Part shown: positions 54,396 to 62,184 of the stretch, piece after piece
Numbering within the stretch: the first letter of the stretch is position 1
Layout of the letters: each line of letters opens with the position of its first letter
Source: Nocardiopsis potens DSM 45234
GTDB taxonomy: Bacteria; Actinomycetota; Actinomycetes; Streptosporangiales; Streptosporangiaceae
Reading direction: 5' to 3'
Assembly (NCBI RefSeq): GCF_000341105.1
Contig: NZ_ANBB01000033.1
Location: 178,034 to 242,033, forward strand
Length of the DNA: 64,000 bases
Notes under the pieces: generated by a model
What the model saw: the letters and a program-made list of their open reading frames with translations, nothing else
What the model was told of the DNA's origin: nothing
Database searches by the model: none
Translations under genes and position numbers: made by a program

Positions 54396-54905
54396 ATGCC
54401 TGCGGAAGCGGCCGTGCCCGCGGACACGGAGGCCTTCATGCGCCGCCTGCTCGTCGAGCTGGCGGCGTCGCTGGAGGGGACCATCGGCCCGGAGGAGGCC
54501 GCGGGCTACATCGGCCTGGCCGCCCAGCGGATGGGCGACGAACTCGGCTCGCACCGCCCCCGCGGCCCCCTCGGACCGGAGCGGATCGCGGCCGCCCTGA
54601 TCGACCTCTACCGCGGCATCGACGGCGACCTCCGGCTGGTCTCCTGCGACGGCGGGCGGATCGTGCTGGCCAACCTGGCATGCCCGTTCGGCGACGGGGT
54701 CCGCGGCCGCGAGGCGCTGTGCACCATGACCTCCGGCCTGGCCGGCGACCTCGCCGCCCGGCACACCGGCTACGCCCGGGTCGACCTGGCCGAGACCATC
54801 GCGCGCGGCCGCCCCCGCTGCCTGATCGAGATCAGCCTGCGCCCCGGCCCGGACGACGGCCCCGGCGAGGAGTACTACGGCCCGGGAGCGGACGGCCCGT
54901 GCTAG
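54396..54905 (+). CDS. MetOD1 (methanogen output domain 1) sensor-like protein
   Basis: A 169-residue protein matching the MetOD1 layout: helical N-terminus (TEAFMRRLLVELAASLEGTIG), then ACPFGDGVRGREALCTMTSGLAGDLAARH, with two conserved cysteines, and a C-terminal strand CLIEISLRP. MetOD1 is a small domain found as an output or sensory partner in signalling; the Cys pair suggests metal or redox sensing, which is inference. GGGAGGGGAGGGG precedes the ATG. It overlaps the PAS-SpoIIE gene by 7 nt, so the two are co-translated and probably act together. Confidence 0.75.
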   Translation: MPAEAAVPADTEAFMRRLLVELAASLEGTIGPEEAAGYIGLAAQRMGDELGSHRPRGPLGPERIAAALIDLYRGIDGDLRLVSCDGGRIVLANLACPFGDGVRGREALCTMTSGLAGDLAARHTGYARVDLAETIARGRPRCLIEISLRPGPDDGPGEEYYGPGADGPC

Positions 54906-56020
54906 CCGGAGACCTGTTCGGCTCCATCACCCGCACCGTCAGCGACCCGATGCTGCTGGTCGCCGAGGACGGTGAGGTGCTCGGCCGCAACGCGGTGATG
55001 CGCCGGCTCTTCCCCGGCGCCGAGGTCGGCGCCGACCTGTACCGGCTCGCCGCCGACGGCCCCGAGCAGGTCGGCGAGACGCTGCACCGCTGGGCCCGCT
55101 CCGGGCGGCCGCTGGCCGGCTCGCTCGCCCTGATCGACCGGGACGGCCGCCCGCGGCGCTGCCACTGCTTCGGCGCCCGCGCCTCCTGGGCGCGCACCGG
55201 CGGCCCCGCCGTCCAGGTCCGCCTGGTGCCGGTCCGCGAAGCGGACCGGGCCGCCCCCGCCCGCGGCGCCCGGGAGCGCCGGCTCCGCGCCCGGCTGGAG
55301 CACGAGCACGCCGCCGCGCTCCGCCTCCAGCGCAGCCTGCTGCCCCAGCGGGTGGACACCACCCGGCTGCGGGTCGCCGCCGCCTACGCGCCCACCGCGC
55401 GCGGCTCGGAGGTCGGCGGCGACTGGTACGACGTCTTCGCCGTCGCGGGCACCGCCAAGACCGGGCTGGTCATCGGCGACGTCGCCGGGCACGGCCTGGC
55501 CGAGGCGGCGGTCATGGCGCAGCTGCGCAGCGCGGTGCGGGCCTGCTCACTGGAGGTCGGCGCCCGGCCGGACCGGATGGCCGACCGGGTCGACGGCTAC
55601 GTCGAGGCGTTCCTGCCCGAGGAGATGGCCACCATGGCCTACGCGGTGCACGACCCGGACGCCGCCCGGCTCTGCTACTGCGTCGCCGGGCACGTCCCGC
55701 CGATCCTGGTCCGCGCGGACGGCCGGTGCGAACCGCTGCCCGGCCGCCCCGACCCGCCGCTCGGCTGCGCCCTGGGCCTGCGCCACCGCCGCCGGTGGAA
55801 GCGGACCGCCCCCGGCGACCTGCTGGTGCTCTACACCGACGGCGTGGTGGAGCGCCGCGGCGCCTCCATCGACCAGGGCGTCGACGCACTGGCCGGCCTC
55901 CTCTGCGGCCTGGGCGAGGACGGAGGGGCCGACCCGGCCGAGGTGTGCTCCGCGGTGATGGAGTGGTCCGCCGAGGGCGGCCGCGCCGACGACCGCGCGG
56001 TCCTGGTCGCCGCCCTCTGA
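54899..56020 (+). CDS. PAS-SpoIIE-type PP2C phosphatase
   Basis: A 373-residue cytosolic regulator. An N-terminal PAS-like domain (about 1-110; [27 protein letters not shown]) is followed by a short coiled coil (~120-145) and a SpoIIE/RsbU-type PP2C phosphatase. Metal ligands are in [30 protein letters not shown] and [11 protein letters not shown]. These phosphatases dephosphorylate anti-anti-sigma factors (STAS proteins) and so release alternative sigma factors. No STAS, anti-sigma kinase or sigma gene is adjacent. GTG start at 54899 overlaps the MetOD1 gene. Confidence 0.9.
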   Translation: MLAGDLFGSITRTVSDPMLLVAEDGEVLGRNAVMRRLFPGAEVGADLYRLAADGPEQVGETLHRWARSGRPLAGSLALIDRDGRPRRCHCFGARASWARTGGPAVQVRLVPVREADRAAPARGARERRLRARLEHEHAAALRLQRSLLPQRVDTTRLRVAAAYAPTARGSEVGGDWYDVFAVAGTAKTGLVIGDVAGHGLAEAAVMAQLRSAVRACSLEVGARPDRMADRVDGYVEAFLPEEMATMAYAVHDPDAARLCYCVAGHVPPILVRADGRCEPLPGRPDPPLGCALGLRHRRRWKRTAPGDLLVLYTDGVVERRGASIDQGVDALAGLLCGLGEDGGADPAEVCSAVMEWSAEGGRADDRAVLVAAL

Positions 56021-56273
56021 CCGGCCGGCGCCCCGCCGGCCCTTTCCCCCGCCGCCCCGGGGAGGACGCGGAGCCGCCCGCCGCCGGTGCGCCCTTCCCG
56101 CCCCGCACCCGGCGGCACCGCTCCCGGGCCGGACCGAGCGCCCCTGCCGACGGCCCTGCCCGGGAGCGGGCACAGGCGGCGCGGCCGCCGGAGGGCGGGA
56201 CGGGCCCACCGGGCCGGAGCGGCCGCCCCGATCCGGTGGCGCACTCCCGGTCCCGGGTCCGGCGGCGACGATT

Positions 56274-56279
56274 TAGACT
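56274..56279 (+). promoter_or_regulatory. Possible -10 element of guaA
   Basis: TAGACT in an AT-richer pocket 37 bp before the guaA start. No clear -35. The rest of the 296-bp gap between the phosphatase and guaA shows no gene. Confidence 0.4.
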
Positions 56280-56316
56280 GGTAGCGATCCACCTCTACCT
56301 GCGGGAAGGCCGTTAC

Positions 56317-57903
56317 GTGTCCCTTGCCGGTGCTGGCGACAGCACGTTCGACACCGTTCTCGTCGTCGATTTCGGCGCGCAGTACGCGCAGCTGATCGCG
56401 CGGCGGGTGCGCGAATTGCACGTCTACAGCGAGATCGTCCCCTCGACGATGCCCGTCGAGGAGATGCTCGCCAAGAAGCCGAAGGCGATCATCCTCTCCG
56501 GTGGCCCGTCCTCGGTCTACGCCGAAGGGGCCCCGCAGGCCCCGGACGGCCTGTTCGGCACCGGGGTGCCGACCTTCGGCATCTGCTACGGATTCCAGGC
56601 CATGGTCTCCACCCTCGGCGGGACCGTCGCCAAGACCGGGCTGAGCGAGTTCGGCCGCACCGAGGCCGAGCTGGGCACCGACTCGGTGCTCTTCGGCGGC
56701 CTGCCCGCCGCCCAGTCGGTGTGGATGTCGCACGGGGACTCGGTCACCGAGGCCCCGGAGGGCTTCCGCACCGTGGGCAGCACCGCGGGCGCCCCGGTCG
56801 CCGCCATCGAGGACGCCGAGCGCGGCCTGTTCGGGGTGCAGTTCCACCCCGAGGTGATGCACACCGAGCACGGCCAGGAGGTGCTCCGCCGGTTCCTCTA
56901 CGACGGCGCGGGCTGCCGCCCCACCTGGACCATGGTCAACATCGTCGACGAGCAGGTGGCCCGGATCCGCGAGGAGGTCGGCGACAAGCGGGCGATCTGC
57001 GCGCTCAGCGGCGGCGTGGACTCCGCGGTGGCCGGCGCCCTGGTGCAGCGCGCCATCGGCGACCAGCTGACCTGCGTCTTCGTCGACCACGGCCTGCTCC
57101 GCAAGGGCGAGGCCGAGCAGGTGGAGAAGGACTTCGTCGCGGCCACCGGCGCCCGGCTGAAGGTCGTCGACGCCCAGGAGCGCTTCCTGTCCGCCCTGGC
57201 CGGGGTCACCGACCCGGAGGAGAAGCGCAAGATCATCGGCCGGGAGTTCATCCGGGTCTTCGAGCAGGCCGCCCGCGAGGTGGTCGCCGACGGCGGCAGC
57301 GCCGGCGAAGAGGTCGAGTTCCTGGTGCAGGGCACGCTCTACCCGGACGTGGTGGAGTCCGGCGGCGGCACCGGCACCGCCAACATCAAGTCGCACCACA
57401 ACGTCGGCGGCCTCCCCGACGACCTCGCCTTCACCCTGGTGGAGCCGCTCCGCGAGCTGTTCAAGGACGAGGTGCGCCGGGTCGGCGAGGAGCTCGGCCT
57501 GCCCGCCGAGATGGTCTGGCGCCAGCCGTTCCCCGGCCCCGGCCTGGGCATCCGCATCATCGGCGAGGTCACCCGGGAGCGCCTGGACGTGCTCCGCGAG
57601 GCCGACGCGATCGCCCGCGAGGAGCTCTCCCGGGCCGGCCTGGACCGGGACATCTGGCAGTGCCCGGTCGTGCTGCTCGCCGACGTCCGCTCGGTCGGCG
57701 TCCAGGGCGACGGCCGCACCTACGGCCACCCCGTGGTGCTCCGCCCGGTCAGCAGCGAGGACGCGATGACCGCGGACTGGACCCGGCTGCCCTACGACGT
57801 GCTGGCCGCGATCTCCAACCGGATCACCAACGAGGTCCGCGAGATCAACCGCGTCACCCTGGACGTGACCAGCAAGCCCCCGGGCACCATCGAGTGGGAG
57901 TAG
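56317..57903 (+). CDS. guaA: GMP synthase (glutamine-hydrolysing)
   Basis: A 528-residue enzyme that converts XMP to GMP. The class I glutamine amidotransferase domain (1-205) has Cys in FGICYGFQ and His/Glu in QFHPEVMH; the ATP-pyrophosphatase domain has [12 protein letters not shown] (~230), and the C-terminal dimerisation domain ends [12 protein letters not shown] at 56317 has GGAAGG at proper distance. Completes, with GuaB at 37.7 kb, the IMP-to-GMP pathway. Confidence 0.98.
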   Translation: MSLAGAGDSTFDTVLVVDFGAQYAQLIARRVRELHVYSEIVPSTMPVEEMLAKKPKAIILSGGPSSVYAEGAPQAPDGLFGTGVPTFGICYGFQAMVSTLGGTVAKTGLSEFGRTEAELGTDSVLFGGLPAAQSVWMSHGDSVTEAPEGFRTVGSTAGAPVAAIEDAERGLFGVQFHPEVMHTEHGQEVLRRFLYDGAGCRPTWTMVNIVDEQVARIREEVGDKRAICALSGGVDSAVAGALVQRAIGDQLTCVFVDHGLLRKGEAEQVEKDFVAATGARLKVVDAQERFLSALAGVTDPEEKRKIIGREFIRVFEQAAREVVADGGSAGEEVEFLVQGTLYPDVVESGGGTGTANIKSHHNVGGLPDDLAFTLVEPLRELFKDEVRRVGEELGLPAEMVWRQPFPGPGLGIRIIGEVTRERLDVLREADAIAREELSRAGLDRDIWQCPVVLLADVRSVGVQGDGRTYGHPVVLRPVSSEDAMTADWTRLPYDVLAAISNRITNEVREINRVTLDVTSKPPGTIEWE

Positions 57904-57919
57904 CGGCCGCAGGGCCGCG

Positions 57920-57965
57920 CACGGGCCGGCCCCGGCGGGAAGGTTCCCGCCGGGGCCGGCCCGTG
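57920..57965. terminator. Bidirectional terminator between guaA and the kinase gene
   Basis: Perfect 22-bp arms (CACGGGCCGGCCCCGGCGGG...) with a GG loop, 17 bp after the guaA stop and 35 bp from the stop of the convergent kinase gene. Confidence 0.85.
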
Positions 57966-57999
57966 TACGCCGCCGGTGCCGCTCCGGGCCGCTCCCGGG

Positions 58000-60180
58000 T
58001 CAGGAGATCTGGATCATCGCGAGCCGCTCCCCCTGCTCCGCCCCCTCTGGCGTGCAGGAGCCGACCTCCGCGGTCATCCGAGTGGCCTGGCTGAAGGGCT
58101 GGAAGAAGCACGTCCAGCCCTCGAAGCCGATCCGAGGGCCGTTGCCCTCCTGGGCCTCCGGAGTCTCCAGGTACCCCTCGACGACGGGGCGCCCCTCAGA
58201 GCAGGAGATGTCCGGGGAGGTGGCGATGAGCACGACCTCGCCGATCGCGGGCTCGGCGGAGACCGCGCCGCAGTTCCACCGGTCCAGGTCGCCGTCGAAG
58301 GAGCTGTAGGTCCAGACCCAGGGGGTCGTGCTCTCGGGTCTGGTGTACTCCAGCCGCAGCGGAACCCCCTGCTCGGAGATCCAGAGTGAGAAGGACCGGT
58401 CCTCGAAGCGGTCCTCCCCGGTCCTCGGGTCGGGCTCGCTCCCCTGGTAGTCCCCGGAGATCAGGGTCGCGGGCGTGCCGTCCAGCTCGGTGGTCTCCTC
58501 CTCCCGGACCTCCATGCTCTCCGCGAGGTCCCGGAAGGGCCGCAGGACGGGGGCCCGCGCGTCCTCCTCCGATTCGATGGAGTTCCCGTCCGAACTGGGG
58601 CTGAAGTCGGCGACGAAGGCGGGCCCGTACTGCAGGTTCCGGTCGTTGCCGACGTCGTAGATGGCGTCCACCGCCTCCGTGCCGCCGCTGTGCCGCTGGT
58701 AGAAGTCGGGGTCGGAGCGGTGCACGTACGACAACTCGACCGGGCGGGGCGCCGGGTCGTCGGGCGAGCTCTCGTTTTCGAGCACCGCGTGGTACGACTC
58801 GGCCGTCTCGAACAGCTCGATGACGCCCGCCACCGCCTCCTCCGGGGTCGGCGGGGCGGTCGGGCTGGGGGAGGCCTCGGCCTGCGGGGTGCCCTCGCCG
58901 GCGACGGAGCGGGCCACGAACAGGCCGCCGACGCCGACGCCGACGGTGCCGACGACGGCCGCGGTGACCACGGCGGCGAGCTTGCCCGCGCCGCCCACCG
59001 CGGCGGTGCTCCCGAGCCCTGCCCCGGCCCCTGCCCCTGCGGCGGTGCCGGAGGCGGCCGAGGCGCCTGCGGCCGCGCCCGCCGCGCCGGACGCTCCCGC
59101 GCCCGCGCCTGCGGCCGCGCCTGCGGTGCCGGACGCTCCGGCGCCCGCTCCCGCCGCGCCGGCGACGGCGGATCCGGCCGCGGCCGCGCCCAGGCCCGCG
59201 GCGGCGGTGCCCGCGGCGGCCGCCCACAGCCGGGGGTCGTGCCAGGAGGCGTCGATGCCGGTCCACACCCCGGAGAGCAGACCGCGCAGCCGGCCGGCCA
59301 GGTCGGCGGTGGGCACCGTGCTGATGTCCTCGGCGACCGAGTAGTCGAGCAGCCCCCGGTAGATGGACTCCGCGTCCGGGCGGTGCGCCGGGTCCTTGTC
59401 CAGCGCGGCCTGGAGCATCGGCACCAGTCCGGCGGGCACCCCGTCCAGGTCGGGGGCCTCCTCGACCGCGCGGCGCTGCCGCTCGGCGGTGTCGGCGGCG
59501 TCGAACGGGGAGCGGCCCGTCGCGGCGTAGGCCACCAGCGCGCCCCAGGCGAACACGTCCGAGGCCGGGGCCGGCAGCGCTCCGCGGAACCGCTCCGGGC
59601 TGACCCAGCCGGGCGACCCGAAGACCGCGCCGGAGGGGTCCGGCCGGGAGGCGACCGGGCGGGCGATGCCGAAGTCCAGCACCCGCGGGCCGTCCGGGGA
59701 GAGGATCACGTTGCCCGGCTTGACGTCGCAGTGCACGATCCCCGCGGCGTGGATCGCGGCGAGCGCCTCGGCGGTGCCGGCCGCGAACGCGGTGAGCATC
59801 TCGCCCTCCAGCGGGCCGCCCTCCCGCACCCGGGCGCCGAGCGTGGGGCCGGGGATGAAGTCGGTGGCCACCCACGGCGGGTCGGCCCGGGTGTCGGCGC
59901 CGTGCACCGCGACGGCGCACACGCCGCCCACCCGGCGCATCAGCTCCACCTCGCGGGTGAACGCGGCCCGGAACGCGGGGTCGGAGGCGTGCCGGGGCGA
60001 GACCACCTTCACCGCGATGCACCGGCCGTCGGCGTCGATGGCGCCGAAGACGGTCCCCATACCGCCCTGACCGAGCCGGCCGGCCACCCGGTAGGGGCCG
60101 ATCCGGCGCGGGTCCTCTTCGCGCAGCGGCCTCAGTTCGGGGGGGAGGGGCGCGCCGGTCGGTTCGCTGCCCGGAGCCAT
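58000..60180 (-). CDS. Receptor-type Ser/Thr protein kinase with Ala/Gly-rich linker and exported C-terminal domain
   Basis: A 726-residue Hanks-type kinase. Kinase domain (~28-290): glycine loop GRLGQGGMGTVFG, IAVKVV lysine, catalytic loop VHCDVKPGN (~149-157), DFGIARP, and SPGWVSPERF. The catalytic loop has HCD instead of HRD, as in other non-RD actinobacterial kinases. Next come an Ala/Gly-rich stretch (~315-400), a membrane span (AVVTAAVVGTVGVGVGGLFVA), and a ~290-residue exported domain that includes four cysteines and resembles lipoprotein-like fatty-acid or ligand-binding domains (ELDGTPATLISGDYQG); no PASTA repeats. It likely senses an extracellular signal. Ligand and targets are unknown. 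Confidence 0.9.
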   Translation of the reverse strand: MAPGSEPTGAPLPPELRPLREEDPRRIGPYRVAGRLGQGGMGTVFGAIDADGRCIAVKVVSPRHASDPAFRAAFTREVELMRRVGGVCAVAVHGADTRADPPWVATDFIPGPTLGARVREGGPLEGEMLTAFAAGTAEALAAIHAAGIVHCDVKPGNVILSPDGPRVLDFGIARPVASRPDPSGAVFGSPGWVSPERFRGALPAPASDVFAWGALVAYAATGRSPFDAADTAERQRRAVEEAPDLDGVPAGLVPMLQAALDKDPAHRPDAESIYRGLLDYSVAEDISTVPTADLAGRLRGLLSGVWTGIDASWHDPRLWAAAAGTAAAGLGAAAAGSAVAGAAGAGAGASGTAGAAAGAGAGASGAAGAAAGASAASGTAAGAGAGAGLGSTAAVGGAGKLAAVVTAAVVGTVGVGVGGLFVARSVAGEGTPQAEASPSPTAPPTPEEAVAGVIELFETAESYHAVLENESSPDDPAPRPVELSYVHRSDPDFYQRHSGGTEAVDAIYDVGNDRNLQYGPAFVADFSPSSDGNSIESEEDARAPVLRPFRDLAESMEVREEETTELDGTPATLISGDYQGSEPDPRTGEDRFEDRSFSLWISEQGVPLRLEYTRPESTTPWVWTYSSFDGDLDRWNCGAVSAEPAIGEVVLIATSPDISCSEGRPVVEGYLETPEAQEGNGPRIGFEGWTCFFQPFSQATRMTAEVGSCTPEGAEQGERLAMIQIS

Positions 60181-60336
60181 GCGGAACTTCCTTCTTCACG
60201 GGGGCGGGGGAACGCAGGTGTGCGGGAGCGATCCTAGCCAGCTTCGCACCGCTTCGCGGCGTTCCGCACGTCCCCTGGGGCCGCCGAGGGGAGGAGGACG
60301 GCCGGCGGCGGAGAGCACCCGCCGGCCGCTCCTCCC

Positions 60337-60400
60337 CGATGACCTCGGCGTTGCGGGGCATCGGCGCGCGCCGGCACCCCCCGCCGCGTCGGGAACATCG
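60337..60400. repeat. 64-bp palindromic element, copy 6 (degenerate)
   Basis: Begins CGATGACCTCGGCGTTGCGG, close to the left arm of the other copies, and ends in ACATCG exactly 64 bp later, but the inner arms are out of register and pair poorly. Lies between the coxG-like gene and the kinase gene. The rest of the 290-bp gap shows nothing else. Confidence 0.55.
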
Positions 60401-60471
60401 TCCCGGGGCGGGCCTCCCCGGCGGCGATCCGAAAGGGCGGGCCCCATCCGTCCGGGGCTGCCCGTCCGGGG

Positions 60472-61233
60472 TCAGCCCCGGCGGCGCCTCCGGCGCAGCC
60501 GGCACAGCCGACGCAGCACCAGCACCGCCACGGCGGCCCCGGCGAGGAGCGGAAGGGCGCGCTTGAGCACCGGCACCCCGGCGGTCCGGAGCAGGTCGAG
60601 GGCCTCCTGATCGGCCTCCCGGGAGGCGCGGGCCGCGGCCCGGGTCCGCTCCGCGGCGGCCTGCTCCTCCGCCTTCCCCGCCCCTTCCGCCTGCTCGGGC
60701 TCCTCCGCGCCGTGCTCCCCGGCGGCCGCAGGGGCCGCCGCGGCCGGCTCCGGTTCCGGTTCCGGTTCCGGCTCCGGTTCGCCGGAACCGGCCAGCTCCG
60801 CGGCGAGGTCGTCGGCGAACCGGGCCACCAGGCGCTCGCTGACGTCGGCCATCACGCCCCGGCCGAACTGGGCGACCCGGCCGGTCACCGTGATGTCGGT
60901 CTCCACCGCCACCTCGGTGCCCCCGTCCGCCTCGGAGAGCCGGGCCAGCACGGTCCCGCTCGCCGTCCCCGACCCGCGCGCCTCCTTCCCGGAGGCCTCG
61001 ATGCGCACGGTCCGGGCCTGCGGGTCCTTCTCGGTGATCCGCGCCCGGCCGCGGTAGGTCACCGTGATCGGGCCGACCTTCACCCGCACCTTGCCGGTGA
61101 ACTCGTCGCCGTCGACCGACTCCAGCGTCGCCCCGGGCATGCACGGGGCGACCCGCTCCACGTCCAGCAGCACGTCCCAGGCCTCCTCCGCAGGGATCGG
61201 GACGGTGAACCGGTGCTCAAGCCGGATGCTCAT
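60472..61233 (-). CDS. coxG: CoxG-like SRPBCC-fold protein with C-terminal membrane anchor
   Basis: A 253-residue protein. Residues 1-150 are a CoxG/SRPBCC domain (FTVPIPAEEAWDVLLDVERVAPCMPGATLESVDG...GRGVMADVSERLVARFADDLA). A Glu-Pro repeat linker, coded by a GGTTCC-type DNA repeat near 60751-60779, leads to an Ala/Glu-rich helix, one hydrophobic span (LPLLAGAAVAVLVL) and a very basic tail. In carboxydotrophs CoxG recruits CO dehydrogenase to the membrane, and the anchor here fits that role. It follows coxM in the same operon. Confidence 0.9.
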   Translation of the reverse strand: MSIRLEHRFTVPIPAEEAWDVLLDVERVAPCMPGATLESVDGDEFTGKVRVKVGPITVTYRGRARITEKDPQARTVRIEASGKEARGSGTASGTVLARLSEADGGTEVAVETDITVTGRVAQFGRGVMADVSERLVARFADDLAAELAGSGEPEPEPEPEPEPAAAAPAAAGEHGAEEPEQAEGAGKAEEQAAAERTRAAARASREADQEALDLLRTAGVPVLKRALPLLAGAAVAVLVLRRLCRLRRRRRRG

Positions 61234-61335
61234 CGGACTCCTCTCGGAAAAGCGGCCGCCTGCCCGGAGGGCCCGGTCCTCGGCCCGGCCCTCCGGTCCT
61301 GGTCCTGTTCCCCGTCCCGCCCTCCCCCGGGCCGG

Positions 61336-62184
61336 TCAGGTGGCGGCCGCCAGCAGGGCGCGGGCGGTCAGCACCCGGGACAGGTGGCGGCGGTAGTCGG
61401 CCTGGGCGTTCAGGTCGCTCGGCGGGTCGGTGCCCTCGTCGGCCCGCTCCGCCGCGTCGTGCACCGCCCCGGCCTGGGCCGGGACGCCCCGGCAGGCCTC
61501 CTCGGCGGCGCGCGCCCGCACCGGGACCGGCCCCATGTTGGTCAGCCCGATCCGGGCCTCGGCGATCCCGCCGCCGTCCGGCCGCACCGCCGCCGCCACC
61601 CCGGTGATCGCCCAGGCCTGCGCGGTCCGGGAGAACTTCTCGTAATGGAACGACCAGCCGCCGTACTTGGGGAACCGCACCCCGGTCAGCACCTCGCCCG
61701 GCTCCATCGCGGTGGTCAGGTAGTCCACGAAGAACTCCGCGGCGGCCACGGACCGCTCGCCGTCCGGGCCGGTCAGCAGGAACTCCGCGTCCAGGGCCAG
61801 CGCGACGGCGGGCAGGTCGCCGGCCGGGTCGGCGTGGGCCAGGGCGCCGCCGAGCGTGCCCCGGTGCCGCACCGCGGGGTCGGCGACGGTCCGCGCCGCC
61901 ATCGCGAGCAGCCCGCAGTGCTCCCGCACCAGCGGGTCCCGGATCACTTCGTAGTGCGAGGTCATCGCGCCGATCAGCAGGCTCTCGCCCTCGTCGTGCA
62001 CGCCGCGCAGCCCGGACACCCCGCCCAGGTCCACCACGGTGGTCGGGGCGGCCAGCCGGAACCGCAGCAGCGGCACCAGGCTCTGCCCGCCGGCCAGCGC
62101 CTTGGCGTCCTCGTCGGCGGCCAGCGCGTCCACGGCCTCGCGCACCGTGCCGGGCCGCAGGTAGTCGAAACGGGGCGGGATCAT
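61336..62184 (-). CDS. coxM: Molybdenum hydroxylase FAD-binding medium subunit (CoxM-like)
   Basis: A 282-residue FAD subunit of the xanthine oxidase/CO dehydrogenase family. FAD-binding motifs are KALAGGQSLVPLL (~32-44) and VRHRGTLGGALAHADPAGDLPA (~115-136). It takes electrons from the iron-sulphur subunit. The ATG at 62184 overlaps the coxL-like stop (ATGA), so the two are translationally coupled. A 102-bp gap separates it from coxG. Confidence 0.94.
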   Translation of the reverse strand: MIPPRFDYLRPGTVREAVDALAADEDAKALAGGQSLVPLLRFRLAAPTTVVDLGGVSGLRGVHDEGESLLIGAMTSHYEVIRDPLVREHCGLLAMAARTVADPAVRHRGTLGGALAHADPAGDLPAVALALDAEFLLTGPDGERSVAAAEFFVDYLTTAMEPGEVLTGVRFPKYGGWSFHYEKFSRTAQAWAITGVAAAVRPDGGGIAEARIGLTNMGPVPVRARAAEEACRGVPAQAGAVHDAAERADEGTDPPSDLNAQADYRRHLSRVLTARALLAAAT

